Positions 47,200 to 56,984 are shown, counted from the stretch's first letter. The stretch: DNA of 64,000 nucleotides from Hymenobacter mucosus (GCF_900188255.1 NZ_FZNS01000007.1:145900-209899), one strand, 5' to 3'. The notes: generated from the letters alone by a model not told the origin. Made by a program: numbers and translations.

Positions 47200-50100
47200 A
47201 TGCCTGCTTCCCGCCCGACTCCTACCCCCAACCCCGATTCAACCTCCTCCGCGGCTGTTATGCATGCGGCGCTGGAAAGCGCACCGTGGGGAATAATACG
47301 CCTAGCGCCCGACGGTACGGTAACCTTCCTCAATCCGCAGGCGGCCGCGTGGTGGGGCTTACCGGTGGCTAGTATCTTACATAAGGCTCCGACAGACGTA
47401 CAGCCCGCCCTGCTTTCTGCGGAGCTGGTAGCTGCCCTAGCCACGCACGGTACCGACTTGCGCCCGGATGCCTCGTTCTGGTTACCGCACACTCAGGTCT
47501 GGATCCGCATGCGCGTGGCCCCGGCACCCGATGGCCAGGTGTGGGTGTACTGGGATAATGTGACGGTGGCCAAGCAGGCCCAGCCCCAATCCAGCCCACT
47601 GTTAGCCACTGTGGAAGTTGTGGCCCACGTGGGCAGCTACGAGGTCAACTTATCGACCATGTCCATTCACTTCTCCGACGGCCTGTTCCACCTGTTCGGC
47701 GAAGTTCCCCAATCCTTTGTTCCTACGTTGGAGCTCATTGATGCCCGCTCCCACCCCGAGGACGCAGCGGCGGTGAAGGAGATTTTGGCGGCGGCCATAC
47801 AGAACAAAAGCGCCTACCACTACCAGCGCCGCATTTACCGCACCGATGGGCAACTGCGGACGCTGGAAGCGCATGGCAATGTGTTTATGAACCCGCAGGG
47901 TGAGCCTGTGAAGCTGCTGGGCTTGGTACAGGACATAACCGAACGCATGCAGGCCCAAGCCGAGGTGCTTCGGGTGAAAGAAGAACTGGCTCGCCAAGCT
48001 ACCGACCGGTACCACGCCTTGTTCAAGGTGATGGACGAAGGCTACTTTCTGGCCGAAGTCTTATTCAACGACCAGGAGCAACCCATCGACATTGTGTACC
48101 TCGACTCCAACCCGGCAGCTACCCGCATCTTAGGGCAGGAATTTGCAGGGCGGCGCTTACGCGACATCAACCCGGGTTACGAAGACTACTGGTACACCAT
48201 CTTTGGGGAGGTGGCCCGCACCGGGGAAGGTCAGCGCCTAGAGCAATACGCCAGCCCAACTCGGCAGTGGTATAATTTTTACGTGTTCAAGGCCGGAAAT
48301 GCCCAGCGCCACCAAGTGGCCGTCATTTTTCAGGACATTACCGAACGTAAGCGCCGCGAGGCAAACAAGACTTTTCTAGCGGAGTTGCAGGATGCTATTG
48401 CCCAGCTCACGTTGGTCAGCGAGATACTGCAAACGGCCGGCGCCAAAATTGGTATTTACCTAGACTTGGCTACTACCAATTTCCTTGAAGTAAATCCCAC
48501 CCAGGGCCACGATTTAACGGTCAATTACAGCTGGAGTAAGCCAGGAGTGCCCCGCACGGTAGGGCCGTTGCGCAGCCAGGATTTTCTGAGCCCGGCACTA
48601 ACCCAGGCAACCCGCGAGGGACGCAACATCATTATAGAGAATACTCAGGCCGATTCCAGGGTGCACGGCTCCTCCTTTGCTAGCTTGGGCATGCATTCTT
48701 TTGCTGGCTTACCCGTGCACCGGCAGGGCGAGTGGAAGTACTTCTTCTGTGTTTCTGACACCGTGCCGCGGGCTTGGCAACCCGCGGAAATTGAGTTGCT
48801 GAGCGAAATTAACAGCCGCCTGTTTTCGCGCATTGAGCGAGTCCGCGCCAAGGCAGCCCTCCGGCAGTCGGAACTGAAATACCGCACCTTGTTCAACGCC
48901 ATGGACGAAGGCTTCGCCGTGTTCCGGGTAGTGCACAACGCTAGCCGCCAGGACCCCGACTACCGCCTGCTAGAGCTAAACCCCGCTTTTGAGCACCTTA
49001 CCGGCCTGAACCGGGACGCCATCGGCAAACGGCTACGAGATTTGGCAACGGGTCCCGATGATTGGTGGGGAAGCGTTTCCAAGCAGGTGATAGGTGCCGC
49101 CGAAACGAGCCGCTCGGAATACTACGTGGCTTCCCAAGGGCGCTGGTACGAAATTACCAACATTCCCTACGGTGGCGAACAGTTTGCGGCCCTTTATGAC
49201 GACATCACGGCGCGCAAACGAGCAGAGGAAGCTATGGCGGCTAACAAAACCTGGCTAGAGCAGCAAGTAGCCGAGCGCACCAAGGCCCTGCAAGCCAGCA
49301 CAGAGCTACTACAGTCGGTGTACGATACCAGCCTAATCAGCATGTCGGTGATGCAGGCAGTACGAGATAGTACGGGAGCTATTGAGGACTTCCGACTCGT
49401 TTCCGTCAATAAGGAGTTGGAACGCGAAACCGGCCGCACCGACTTGGTAGGCAAGCTTTACAAGCAGGAGTACCCGGGCATTGTTGCCAGTGGCTTGTTT
49501 GCCTTGTTGTGTACCACCGTGGAAACCGGCGAGGCCCAACAGATGGAGTATTTCTACCCCTATGAAGGCTTCGACAAGTGGTTTTCCTGCATGTTCGTCA
49601 AGCTCGACGATGGGGTTGTAGCCACCAACCTCGACATTACAGAACGCAAGCTGGCCGAGGACGAAGTACGTAAGCAGCTGGTATTCTTGCAACAGTCTGA
49701 GCAGGTAGCCCAACTGGGCAGCTGGGAGTACAACTTGCACACGGGAGCCTTTACGTGGTCGGCGGGTATGTACGGCCTGTTTGGTATCCCGCTGCATAGC
49801 ACCATCACCCCGGATATGTATACGCAGGCGGCCATTGCGCAAGACTACCCCGTGGCGGAGCAGCTAATCCAGCAACTACGCGAAGGGCGGGGGCCTATCG
49901 ACACAACCTTGCGCATTCAAGTAAATAAGCAGGTGCGCACGCTGCAAGTAAGAGGCGAAGTAACCTGCAACGAGCAAGGCCAACCCATGAAGATGCTGGG
50001 TGTAGACCTTGATATTTCTGATGTGGTACGCCTGGAAGCAGAAAACCTCCGCATACGCCTCCAGCAGCAGCACGCGCTGTTCAACGCCGTGTTGGAAGCG

Positions 50101-50694
50101 CAAGAAACCGAGCGTAAGCGCATTGCCGAAAGCCTGCACAACGGCCTGGGCCAAGTCCTCTACGCAACCAAACTTCAGCTCGACCAACTGGAAAAAATTA
50201 CGCCCATGGAAGCCTGGACGCGGGCTAACAACTTGCTGTCTAGTGCTATTCGCCAAACGCGCACCCTTTCTCACGAATTGGTACCTACCGTACTGGGAGA
50301 GTTCGGCCTGGAGGCGGCCCTACACGACATTTGCCGCGCACTGAGCACCCGGCAGCTCTTCTTCCACTGCTACACCAATTTGGAAGAAAAGCTACCCCAG
50401 TCTTTGCAGGTAGCCGTGTACCGCATGGCCCAGGAGCTGGCTCAAAACGTGGTAAAGCATGCGCAGGCCAAGGAGGCTACTCTTTCGCTGGAAACTGTTC
50501 CGGGATTTGTACTGTTGCGAATGGAAGATGATGGAGTAGGCTTTACTACTTCGCCGGCCGAGGCTACGGGCCTGGGCTTACGAACCATTCGCGACCGGGT
50601 AAAGCTGCTCGGTGGTACAGTAGACCTTGGCTCTACGCCCGAATTTGGCACCTACGTGCGCATTCGCTTCCCTCACCCCCTGCTTTTTACTTAG
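47200..50694 (+). CDS. PAS/GAF sensor histidine kinase, NarX/LytS-type (HisKA_3)
   Basis: 1164 residues, cytoplasmic. Several PAS domains (first ~20-120; PASFAD-type PAS with FSDGLFHLFGEV ~135-255; 'VMDEGYFLAEVLF' ~280-390), then a GAF-like region (~400-560), further PAS domains ('AMDEGFAVFRVV', 'SVYDTSLISMSVM', 'AQLGSWEYNLHTGAF') and the output. The dimerisation box is ETERKRIAESLHNGLGQVLY with acceptor His980, characteristic of the HisKA_3 group that pairs with NarL-type regulators, followed by the HATPase box AVYRMAQELAQNVVKHA and MEDDGVGF, GLGLRTI. The start could be 47170, but ATG 47200 leaves a hydrophilic N-terminus. Its partner regulator starts 5 nt after the stop. Confidence 0.9.
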   Translation: MPASRPTPTPNPDSTSSAAVMHAALESAPWGIIRLAPDGTVTFLNPQAAAWWGLPVASILHKAPTDVQPALLSAELVAALATHGTDLRPDASFWLPHTQVWIRMRVAPAPDGQVWVYWDNVTVAKQAQPQSSPLLATVEVVAHVGSYEVNLSTMSIHFSDGLFHLFGEVPQSFVPTLELIDARSHPEDAAAVKEILAAAIQNKSAYHYQRRIYRTDGQLRTLEAHGNVFMNPQGEPVKLLGLVQDITERMQAQAEVLRVKEELARQATDRYHALFKVMDEGYFLAEVLFNDQEQPIDIVYLDSNPAATRILGQEFAGRRLRDINPGYEDYWYTIFGEVARTGEGQRLEQYASPTRQWYNFYVFKAGNAQRHQVAVIFQDITERKRREANKTFLAELQDAIAQLTLVSEILQTAGAKIGIYLDLATTNFLEVNPTQGHDLTVNYSWSKPGVPRTVGPLRSQDFLSPALTQATREGRNIIIENTQADSRVHGSSFASLGMHSFAGLPVHRQGEWKYFFCVSDTVPRAWQPAEIELLSEINSRLFSRIERVRAKAALRQSELKYRTLFNAMDEGFAVFRVVHNASRQDPDYRLLELNPAFEHLTGLNRDAIGKRLRDLATGPDDWWGSVSKQVIGAAETSRSEYYVASQGRWYEITNIPYGGEQFAALYDDITARKRAEEAMAANKTWLEQQVAERTKALQASTELLQSVYDTSLISMSVMQAVRDSTGAIEDFRLVSVNKELERETGRTDLVGKLYKQEYPGIVASGLFALLCTTVETGEAQQMEYFYPYEGFDKWFSCMFVKLDDGVVATNLDITERKLAEDEVRKQLVFLQQSEQVAQLGSWEYNLHTGAFTWSAGMYGLFGIPLHSTITPDMYTQAAIAQDYPVAEQLIQQLREGRGPIDTTLRIQVNKQVRTLQVRGEVTCNEQGQPMKMLGVDLDISDVVRLEAENLRIRLQQQHALFNAVLEAQETERKRIAESLHNGLGQVLYATKLQLDQLEKITPMEAWTRANNLLSSAIRQTRTLSHELVPTVLGEFGLEAALHDICRALSTRQLFFHCYTNLEEKLPQSLQVAVYRMAQELAQNVVKHAQAKEATLSLETVPGFVLLRMEDDGVGFTTSPAEATGLGLRTIRDRVKLLGGTVDLGSTPEFGTYVRIRFPHPLLFT

Positions 50695-50699
50695 CTCGT

Positions 50700-51344
50700 A
50701 TGATCCGATTATTCCTAGTTGACGATCATGCTGTGCTACGCGAAGGTTTGCGCATGCTCCTCGCCGATGAACCTTCCCTGGTAGTAGTAGGCGACGCCGA
50801 CGATGGGCAGCAGCTCCTCGACCAACTCCCATCCATCCCTACCGACGTAGTGCTGCTGGATTTGCATATGCCTGTGCTCGATGGGCTGGCTACTACTCAG
50901 CGCCTGCGCGAGGAGTTTCCGGAAGTGCGCGTGCTCATTCTTTCCATGGAAGACCATGAACTGAGTATTGGGCAAGTGCTGGAAGCAGGCGCGGCTGGTT
51001 ACATACTCAAGAATGCCGAAAAGGGCGAAATCATTTTGGCTATTCAGAGCGTAGCTGCCGGCAAGCGCTTCTTGTGCTCCGAGCTAGGCCTGCTGATGCT
51101 GGGCAAGGTATTGGAGGCTCCTACGGAAATTGGAAAGACCACGAATGGCCTGTCGCAGCGCGAGCGGGAGGTCTTGCACTTAGTAACCGACGGTCTTACC
51201 AACCAAGAAATAGCGGACAAGCTGTTCACCAGCAAGCGCACCATTGAAACCCACCGCCAGAACATTTTGGAAAAGTCGGGGGCGAAAAACACAGCGTCTT
51301 TGGTGAAGCTGGCGCTGGAGCAGGGGTGGGTCACAAAGACTTAA
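50700..51344 (+). CDS. NarL/FixJ-type response regulator
   Basis: 214 residues. The receiver domain begins MIRLFLVDDHAVLREGL, with the phospho-acceptor Asp54 in VLLDLHMP and the conserved Lys in GYILKNA. The C-terminal LuxR-type helix-turn-helix is LSQREREVLHLVTDGLTNQEIADKL and RTIETHRQNILEKS. It follows the kinase by 5 nt, so the pair form a two-component system. Its stop codon overlaps that of the convergent small gene (TTAA at 51341-51344). Confidence 0.95.
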   Translation: MIRLFLVDDHAVLREGLRMLLADEPSLVVVGDADDGQQLLDQLPSIPTDVVLLDLHMPVLDGLATTQRLREEFPEVRVLILSMEDHELSIGQVLEAGAAGYILKNAEKGEIILAIQSVAAGKRFLCSELGLLMLGKVLEAPTEIGKTTNGLSQREREVLHLVTDGLTNQEIADKLFTSKRTIETHRQNILEKSGAKNTASLVKLALEQGWVTKT

Positions 51345-51532
51345 GCCGCTGCCCGTAGGGCACACACGTCTGTCCAGCTCAGCTCGCCAGCTACGTAGCG
51401 CTGGTGCAAGGCAACAACATGCGGTGAAAGCTTAATACCCATTTGGGCATAGTACGCCAGCATTTGCTCTAATACGCGCGCTCGTTGTTCGGGTGTTTGG
51501 GCCTGGGGCCCAAATTGGGTAGTAGGAAGCAT
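51341..51532 (-). CDS. Small hypothetical protein (63 aa)
   Basis: 63 residues, soluble. The helical sequence TPEQRARVLEQMLAYY and the C-terminal LHQRYVAGELSWTDVCALRA look like a real protein; the latter vaguely recalls antitoxin/VbhA-type C-termini, but I cannot name a family. It converges with the NarL regulator and the two stop codons share TTAA. Confidence 0.6.
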   Translation of the reverse strand: MLPTTQFGPQAQTPEQRARVLEQMLAYYAQMGIKLSPHVVALHQRYVAGELSWTDVCALRAAA

Positions 51533-51601
51533 TCAGAAACCAACCACGGGTAGTAAAGAAATAAGCAAGCTGCCCGATGGCCGCAAAAGCCAGACAGTAT
51601 G

Positions 51602-51865
51602 CTACGCAGCCCAGCCCGCAGTTGCACAGGTGGGCAGCAGCAGCTGCAACTCTGCCTCGTTGCGGATAGGGCCCCGGTAGTACAGTTGAGCTCCAAAGAG
51701 CGTGCCAGTGTACACCTCCGCATCCTGGCCGGTGTCAAGCACTACCACGCGCACTACTCCTGCTACTCCTGGCCGCACGTAGGTAGCGTGGGGCTGCGGA
51801 TGATTTCCAACAGACAACCACCGGATGGGGAAAAAACCAGCGTTGTGTAGCCAGGTTAGAAGCAT
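51602..51865 (-). CDS. Small hypothetical protein (87 aa)
   Basis: 87 residues with well-formed codon use and a mixed alpha/beta look (VVRVVVLDTGQDAEVY, GPIRNEAELQLLL). No recognised family. It lies 69 bp upstream of the 63-residue gene on the same strand, and both could come from one short transcript. The ATG at 51865 is the first in frame. Confidence 0.55.
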   Translation of the reverse strand: MLLTWLHNAGFFPIRWLSVGNHPQPHATYVRPGVAGVVRVVVLDTGQDAEVYTGTLFGAQLYYRGPIRNEAELQLLLPTCATAGWAA

Positions 51866-52232
51866 AATGGCAGACTAATAAAGCAAATGTTTCTGCCACA
51901 AAGGTCTGCATTCTACAAGGCTAGTAACCTCCGAGAAACTACGCAAATACGCTGCCGCTCTTACTGATTTTTTCTACCTAGTTCCGTGCGACTCACCGTG
52001 TAACCCGCAGCCACGGCCGAGGAAAACACCCTTCCGCCGCAGGTGTTAAGAGGAAAGTGGATAGGTAAGAATCGTCTTCTTGAGGGCAAATGCAAGAAAG
52101 AAAGGGGGGATAAAAGTAGGCGCGTAACTCAGCGGGCCGTTAAAAGGATGCGCAAGCCGCTCTACCCTATTTTTCACTCACGAGGGGGTAGGTAAATAAC
52201 CACCTTCGTGCTACACCTTAGCTTTTCCTCTG
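51866..52232. other. Divergent intergenic region
   Basis: 367 bp between a minus-strand small gene and the GAF-domain gene; no gene or strong dyad seen. Confidence 0.35.
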
Positions 52233-52772
52233 ATGCCTTCTCCCCTTACCGAGTTGGAAGCAGTGCTTTCAACTGCTCTTGTACCAGCCGAGCAGCTACA
52301 GCAAGCCCTTGACCTGGTAGGCCCCCAGGTGCGCGCCGACCGTTGCTTTTTGTACGTGCGTGACCCCGCAAAGGGGAAAGGTCACATTGCGTTTGTGTGG
52401 CGCCTTGATGAGGCTGTTCCGGACCCGCGCCACGACTGGCAGGACGACACTACTGATTTGCCCCAGCAAGACCCCCTATTCCGGGCCGCCTTAGCCGACA
52501 AGCCATCGGTGTACGTAGAGGACGTGCTGCAAGCGGGCCCCGAAGTGCTGAACCAGGAATTCGAGCGGCGCACGTTTGGTCATCGGGCGCTGGTGCACGG
52601 GCACATTACTAGCCAGGGCCAGTTATGGGGGATTTTACAGCCCTGCGTATTTGCCCACCCCCACCACTGGACGGCTGCCGAACGGGAGTACCTAGAAGCT
52701 GCTTTGCCCCTCCTGCTTCCCGTGGTGCAGCGTTATATCAACAGTTTACCCGATACGGCTACCCAGAGTTAG
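52233..52772 (+). CDS. Single GAF-domain protein
   Basis: 179 residues that are almost wholly one GAF domain: LDLVGPQVRADRCFLYVRD, HDWQDDTTDL, ADKPSVYVEDVLQ, and HRALVHGHITSQGQLWGILQ followed by HHWTAAEREYLEAALPLL. The strand order resembles GAF domains of phytochrome-like kinases, but no chromophore-binding Cys is placed where a bilin lyase-type GAF would have it. It has no output domain and may feed one of the nearby PAS kinases, which is only an inference from location. Confidence 0.8.
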   Translation: MPSPLTELEAVLSTALVPAEQLQQALDLVGPQVRADRCFLYVRDPAKGKGHIAFVWRLDEAVPDPRHDWQDDTTDLPQQDPLFRAALADKPSVYVEDVLQAGPEVLNQEFERRTFGHRALVHGHITSQGQLWGILQPCVFAHPHHWTAAEREYLEAALPLLLPVVQRYINSLPDTATQS

Positions 52773-52882
52773 CTAGAAGTGGCCGGCCGCTTACAGCCGT
52801 GTTGAGACTCATGGAGTCGTGCTCAGGCGTGAGGGCAACGCGCTTTTTGTGGCCTGTTCACGAGGTGTTGCTTAGAAACAGC

Positions 52883-52908
52883 ACAGCCCCGCCGCTGGGC
52901 GAGGCTGT
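52883..52908. terminator. Hairpin between convergent genes
   Basis: An 11-bp stem with one C-A mismatch (52883-52893 / 52898-52908) and a GCTG loop, midway between the GAF gene and the small Cys-rich gene. Confidence 0.55.
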
Positions 52909-52927
52909 ACATGAAAAGCGAGGCTGA

Positions 52928-53170
52928 TTACTTAACCTTGGCGGCGCAGAGGGCAGTAAAAGCGGGGCAGCAGTCGTTGAGCAAGTCAACGGAGTACCCT
53001 CCTGGCTCCGGAATTAGTTTAATTTCTGGGATGCTGCCATGCACCGGGCAGCACACCCCTTGCAGCTTCTCTTGCAAGTAGGCCATCACGTGGTCCTCCC
53101 GGTTGTTGAGAAGAAGTTGCTTAACGGCATCAACATTAATACCGCCTTGTTGAAAAGTAGAAGTTTGCAT
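52928..53170 (-). CDS. Small Cys-containing hypothetical protein (80 aa)
   Basis: 80 residues with an N-terminal helix and five cysteines arranged as VCCPVHG and LNDCCPAFTALCA. The CC pairs could bind a metal or form disulphides. No recognised family. The ATG at 53170 gives a complete product and a terminator-like hairpin follows. Confidence 0.6.
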   Translation of the reverse strand: MQTSTFQQGGINVDAVKQLLLNNREDHVMAYLQEKLQGVCCPVHGSIPEIKLIPEPGGYSVDLLNDCCPAFTALCAAKVK

Positions 53171-53737
53171 GCGCTACGGAAATGAGAAAGGTTTAAACCA
53201 CCAACGAAATCAACCAGGTTCAACTTTTTCTTTGCTTCCTTATAACAAGGACTATAAATTATAAATAATCCAGCAAAAAGTTTGATCAAGCTGATTTATG
53301 CTGCTTTAGCATGTTTAAATATATGACTAAACTAGGAAAATGACTTTCATATGCTTCGCCTATTTTTTCCGGCCACACAGTACTGTTGAGCTTCGTCACA
53401 CTGCAGCGAATAATTGCACTCCTCCCCTTACGCCTCCTCATACAGTTTCTTGCTGGCTTGCTTCATACTAGAGCAAGGCTACTCCTATGAGTAGTGGTTA
53501 GTTTGCTTTGCCCGCTTACCAAAGATGAGCGTATAGGGCGCTGCTTTTGGCGTGTTTGCCCCACCTTACTAACCTAATTATTCCTATTCTCGTCTCGTGA
53601 CATTACTACCCGAAGGAGGGTGCTGCCGCTGGTCCTGCGGAGTTGTAACCTGACTTTGCAAGCCACCCGGCTAAAACAAGGCGAGACAGCAGACGCTTTT
53701 GTACAAACCCGACCAGACCACGCAGCGCGCGCACACC
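53171..53737. other. Divergent intergenic region, AT-rich
   Basis: 567 bp; 53220-53340 is very AT-rich and probably contains the promoter of the small Cys gene. No gene seen. Confidence 0.4.
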
Positions 53738-54649
53738 ATGGAAAACTCTGCTATTCCCACCTTTACGTTTAATGATTACCCCCATACGCTGGAGCCTACT
53801 CCCCAAGTCTCGGCAACGGAGGCCTTAGAGCAACTGGTGGTGCATCGGCGGGAAGATAAGTTTGCCACCTGTCGTCAGCACATCGAGCGGCACCGGCGTC
53901 ACTTCTACAAGCTGTCGTTTTTTGATGAGGGTGGGGGGTTTTTCTACCTCAACGATGAAGTAATAGAGGTTGCTCCGCAGTCGGTTTTGTTGGTAAAGCC
54001 CGGCGTGGCCCTGAGCTGGCGCTTGCATGATGGGGCGCAAACGGGCCTCTACAGCTTCTTTTCCACTGATTTCTACAATGCTGGCCTGCTGCCCACCTAC
54101 CAGCTTAACTCGGTGTTGCCCACAGATGTGGCCTACATCTACCACCCCTGCTCGGCCGATGAGTACGCCCAAATTCGGCAAACGGGTGAGCAGTTTCTAA
54201 CCCAGCAGCACCAGCTAGAAAAAGCCCAGCACTACTTGCGGCTACTGCTGGCCGATATTCGTTGCTGGGGCACGGCGCCGCTAGCACCATCTTCGGCAAC
54301 ACCGGCCACGCCGCCAGTAGTCTCGGCTTTCCTGCAACTGGTAGAAACCCGCTTGGCCACGGGCCAGGAGTCAGTGCTCTTATTGGAATCGTACGCCGAC
54401 GACCTGTGCCTGGACGCCAAATACCTGAGTGCGCTTTGCCGCCAGGCCACGGGTCAAAGTGCAGCGGCCATCCTCCGCGAAAAAGTGCTGACGGAAGCAA
54501 AAGTATTGCTCACGGGCACTCACTTATCGGTAGGAGAAATTGCCCACCGCCTGGGCTTTTACGACCCGGCTCACTTCTCGCGCTGGTTTAAGCAACTCGC
54601 CGAACAAGCCCCTTCTGCCTACCGGCAGCAATTTGCCGCGTACAAGTAA
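53738..54649 (+). CDS. AraC-family transcriptional regulator
   Basis: 303 residues. An N-terminal cupin-like effector domain (HFYKLSFFDEGGGFFYL, SVLLVKPGVALSW) is followed by two helix-turn-helix motifs of the AraC type: LCLDAKYLSALCRQATGQSAAAIL and LSVGEIAHRLGFYDPAHFSRWFKQ. The ATG at 53738 starts before the first strand; an upstream TTG is in frame but outside the domain. It precedes, in the same direction, a PRISE-like reductase and an EthD protein, which it probably controls in response to a small ligand. Confidence 0.92.
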   Translation: MENSAIPTFTFNDYPHTLEPTPQVSATEALEQLVVHRREDKFATCRQHIERHRRHFYKLSFFDEGGGFFYLNDEVIEVAPQSVLLVKPGVALSWRLHDGAQTGLYSFFSTDFYNAGLLPTYQLNSVLPTDVAYIYHPCSADEYAQIRQTGEQFLTQQHQLEKAQHYLRLLLADIRCWGTAPLAPSSATPATPPVVSAFLQLVETRLATGQESVLLLESYADDLCLDAKYLSALCRQATGQSAAAILREKVLTEAKVLLTGTHLSVGEIAHRLGFYDPAHFSRWFKQLAEQAPSAYRQQFAAYK

Positions 54650-54787
54650 ATCCGCCATTTGTACAAAGAGAACAAACCGGGCGTACTGATCTTTGTATAG
54701 TCGCCGTAAGGCGGCTTTCACCTTGCCTTGCGCTGTACGTAACCTACTGCTACGATGGTCAGCGCGGGGCATTTGCTTTTCTCTCGT

Positions 54788-55855
54788 ATGAACAACCTTG
54801 CTTTAGTAGTTGGGGCCAGTGGCATCATTGGCAGCAACTTGAGCCGCGAATTAGTGGCCAATGGCTGGACTACCTACGGCCTTGCCCGCAACCCTAGCAC
54901 CAGCATTCCCAACCTGCACCCAGTAGCTGCCAACTTGCTCGACCCAGCTAGCTTGCAGGCTGCCCTGGCCGATATCAACCCTACCCACGTATTTATTACT
55001 ACGTGGATGCGCCAAGACACCGAGGCCGAGAATATCCGCGTCAACAGCACCCTGGTGCGCAACCTGCTGGATGCCCTGGCGCCCAAGCACTCCGTGCAGC
55101 ACGTGGCCCTGGTAACGGGCCTTAAGCACTACCTGGGGCCGTTTGATGCCTACGCTACGGGCGGTTTGCTACCGCCCACGCCCTTGCGTGAAGAGCTGCC
55201 ACGCCTCGATCTGGAAAACTTCTACTACGCCCAGGAAGATGAAGTTTACGCCGCTGCCACGCGCGACGGGTTTAGCTGGAGCATTCACCGCCCGCACACC
55301 ATTATTGGCAAAGCAGTGGGCAACCTGATGAACATGGGCACTACCCTGGCCGTGTACGCGAGCATCTGCAAGGAAACCGGGCGCCCCTTCCAATGGCCAG
55401 GCTCCGAAGCGCAGTGGTCGGGCCTGTCCGACGTAACCGACGCCCGCATTATTGCCAAGCAGTTGGTGTGGGCTGCTACCACGGAAGGCGCCCGCAACCA
55501 GGCCTTCAATATTGTGAATGGAGACTTCTTCCGCTGGAGTTGGCTCTGGGGCCGATTAGCCGATTGGTTTGGAGTAGAAGCCGCCGGCTTCGACGGGACC
55601 GTGCACCCACTGGAAGAGCAAATGGCCCAGGATGGTCCCTTGTGGCGCGAAATGGCTACTCGCTACCAGCTCGCCGAGCCGGAGCTAAACCGCCTGGCTT
55701 CGGCCTGGCACACCGATCTGGATTTGGGCCGGCCAATTGAAGTGATGACCGACATGGGCAAGAGTCGGGAGCTGGGTTTCACGGCCTATCAATCTACGCA
55801 AGCCTCCTTCTTCGACCTGTTTGAGCAGTTGCGTACGGATCGGCTTATTCCGTAG
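54788..55855 (+). CDS. PRISE-like short-chain dehydrogenase/reductase
   Basis: 355 residues. The N-terminal Rossmann motif LVVGASGIIGSNLSREL binds NAD(P)H. Then come FITTWMRQDTEAENIRVN, ALVTGLKHYLGPF and the FYYAQEDEVYAAA segment, in the order typical of the progesterone-5-beta-reductase/iridoid-synthase-like (PRISE) SDR group, where Tyr replaces the usual YxxxK pattern. The C-terminal part RPHTIIGKAVGNLMNMG and FNIVNGDFFRWSWLW also match. These enzymes reduce activated double bonds of enones. The ATG at 54788 is chosen because 11 extra residues upstream do not fit a Rossmann start. Bacterial substrates are mostly unknown. Confidence 0.82.
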   Translation: MNNLALVVGASGIIGSNLSRELVANGWTTYGLARNPSTSIPNLHPVAANLLDPASLQAALADINPTHVFITTWMRQDTEAENIRVNSTLVRNLLDALAPKHSVQHVALVTGLKHYLGPFDAYATGGLLPPTPLREELPRLDLENFYYAQEDEVYAAATRDGFSWSIHRPHTIIGKAVGNLMNMGTTLAVYASICKETGRPFQWPGSEAQWSGLSDVTDARIIAKQLVWAATTEGARNQAFNIVNGDFFRWSWLWGRLADWFGVEAAGFDGTVHPLEEQMAQDGPLWREMATRYQLAEPELNRLASAWHTDLDLGRPIEVMTDMGKSRELGFTAYQSTQASFFDLFEQLRTDRLIP

Positions 55856-55900
55856 GCCACGCCGCCCGCACTGCCGTTTTCTCTTTCGCTAGTCCACCTC

Positions 55901-56938
55901 ATGGCTACTACTCCCACGCCTTCTCACGACCCCCGGGCCGACACCCGGCACCGCCCTCCACACCGTACCAGCTACCAGACCACCACGGAGCCCCTGATTG
56001 TGACGCCTACGTTTCTGACGCGGGCCGATGCTACCCCGCGCTCCGAACGGCCCCTGGACGAAGGCGCTACCCGTAGTCGCCACGGCATCGCCCTGGATAA
56101 CCCCGATACCGAGCCGGCCGAAATAGCCTTGGAGGCTGACCCGAACTTGGCCTTTGAGCATTGGGACGAGTACTGGCGCAAAGTGCACGGACCCAAGTTT
56201 GCCTACGAGGAACCCGGCAGCACCTCCGAACCAGTACTGCGCTACGACCAGGTTCACCGCGTGGCGGCGGGGCCGTCGTCCTTCTTTCGGCCACCCTACC
56301 TGGCCATGGTAGCGGCCGATGAGAAGCTGGTGGCCGACCCGCATGCGCAGGTGCCCACCTACCAGCGCCCCCGCTGGGATGGGTTTGCGTACATCGCCTA
56401 CGCCACGGAGGCCGACATCAACCGGGTGCTCAAGCAGCCCCAGTATGACAAGCGCGTAGTGGCCGACGAGCAAACGGCTTTTCGCATGGTTACGCGCTCC
56501 ATCACCCGCGAGTACATTCTGCTACCCAGCGCTGCCCACCGAGACCCCATCAGCCTGGTGAAAATTCACTACCGGCGCGCGGGGCTGTCACGGGAGGAGT
56601 TTCAGGCCCGATTGCTGCACCAGCACGCCGACTTAGTCCTGGCCCAAGCGGCCACGCATACCTACGTGCGCCGCTACGCCCAGCTGCACAACATCGGCTC
56701 CACGCAGTTTGACCCCGAAGGCAGCCCGATGGATGCTATTTCCGTGCTGTCGTTTGCGTCGATGAATGACGTGGAAGACTACCTGCTTGCGGCGGAATAC
56801 CAGGCTATCGAAGCCGACGAGGCATCTTTCACCGATGAAGTCCGCTCTGAATATTGGACGGGCCTCAACTACTCCGTCATTAACCGCATCCTTCCCGAGC
56901 TGGCAACGCGCCGCACTGCCCAAGCCGAAAGCAAGTAA
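55901..56938 (+). CDS. Double EthD-domain protein
   Basis: 345 residues. After a polar N-terminus (~1-75), the block FEHWDEYWRKVHGPKFA starts a first EthD/dabb-type ferredoxin-like domain, and ISLVKIHYRRAGLSREEFQARLLHQHADLV starts a second. Two such units form the dimeric alpha+beta barrel within one chain. EthD-like proteins serve as small-molecule-handling or monooxygenase-associated proteins; a catalytic role is not shown here. It begins 45 bp after the reductase stop, so the two are likely co-transcribed. Confidence 0.8.
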   Translation: MATTPTPSHDPRADTRHRPPHRTSYQTTTEPLIVTPTFLTRADATPRSERPLDEGATRSRHGIALDNPDTEPAEIALEADPNLAFEHWDEYWRKVHGPKFAYEEPGSTSEPVLRYDQVHRVAAGPSSFFRPPYLAMVAADEKLVADPHAQVPTYQRPRWDGFAYIAYATEADINRVLKQPQYDKRVVADEQTAFRMVTRSITREYILLPSAAHRDPISLVKIHYRRAGLSREEFQARLLHQHADLVLAQAATHTYVRRYAQLHNIGSTQFDPEGSPMDAISVLSFASMNDVEDYLLAAEYQAIEADEASFTDEVRSEYWTGLNYSVINRILPELATRRTAQAESK

Positions 56939-56984
56939 GCAGGCTCGCCACGGGCCGAACGGAAAAGCAGCATCTCTCACTTTA

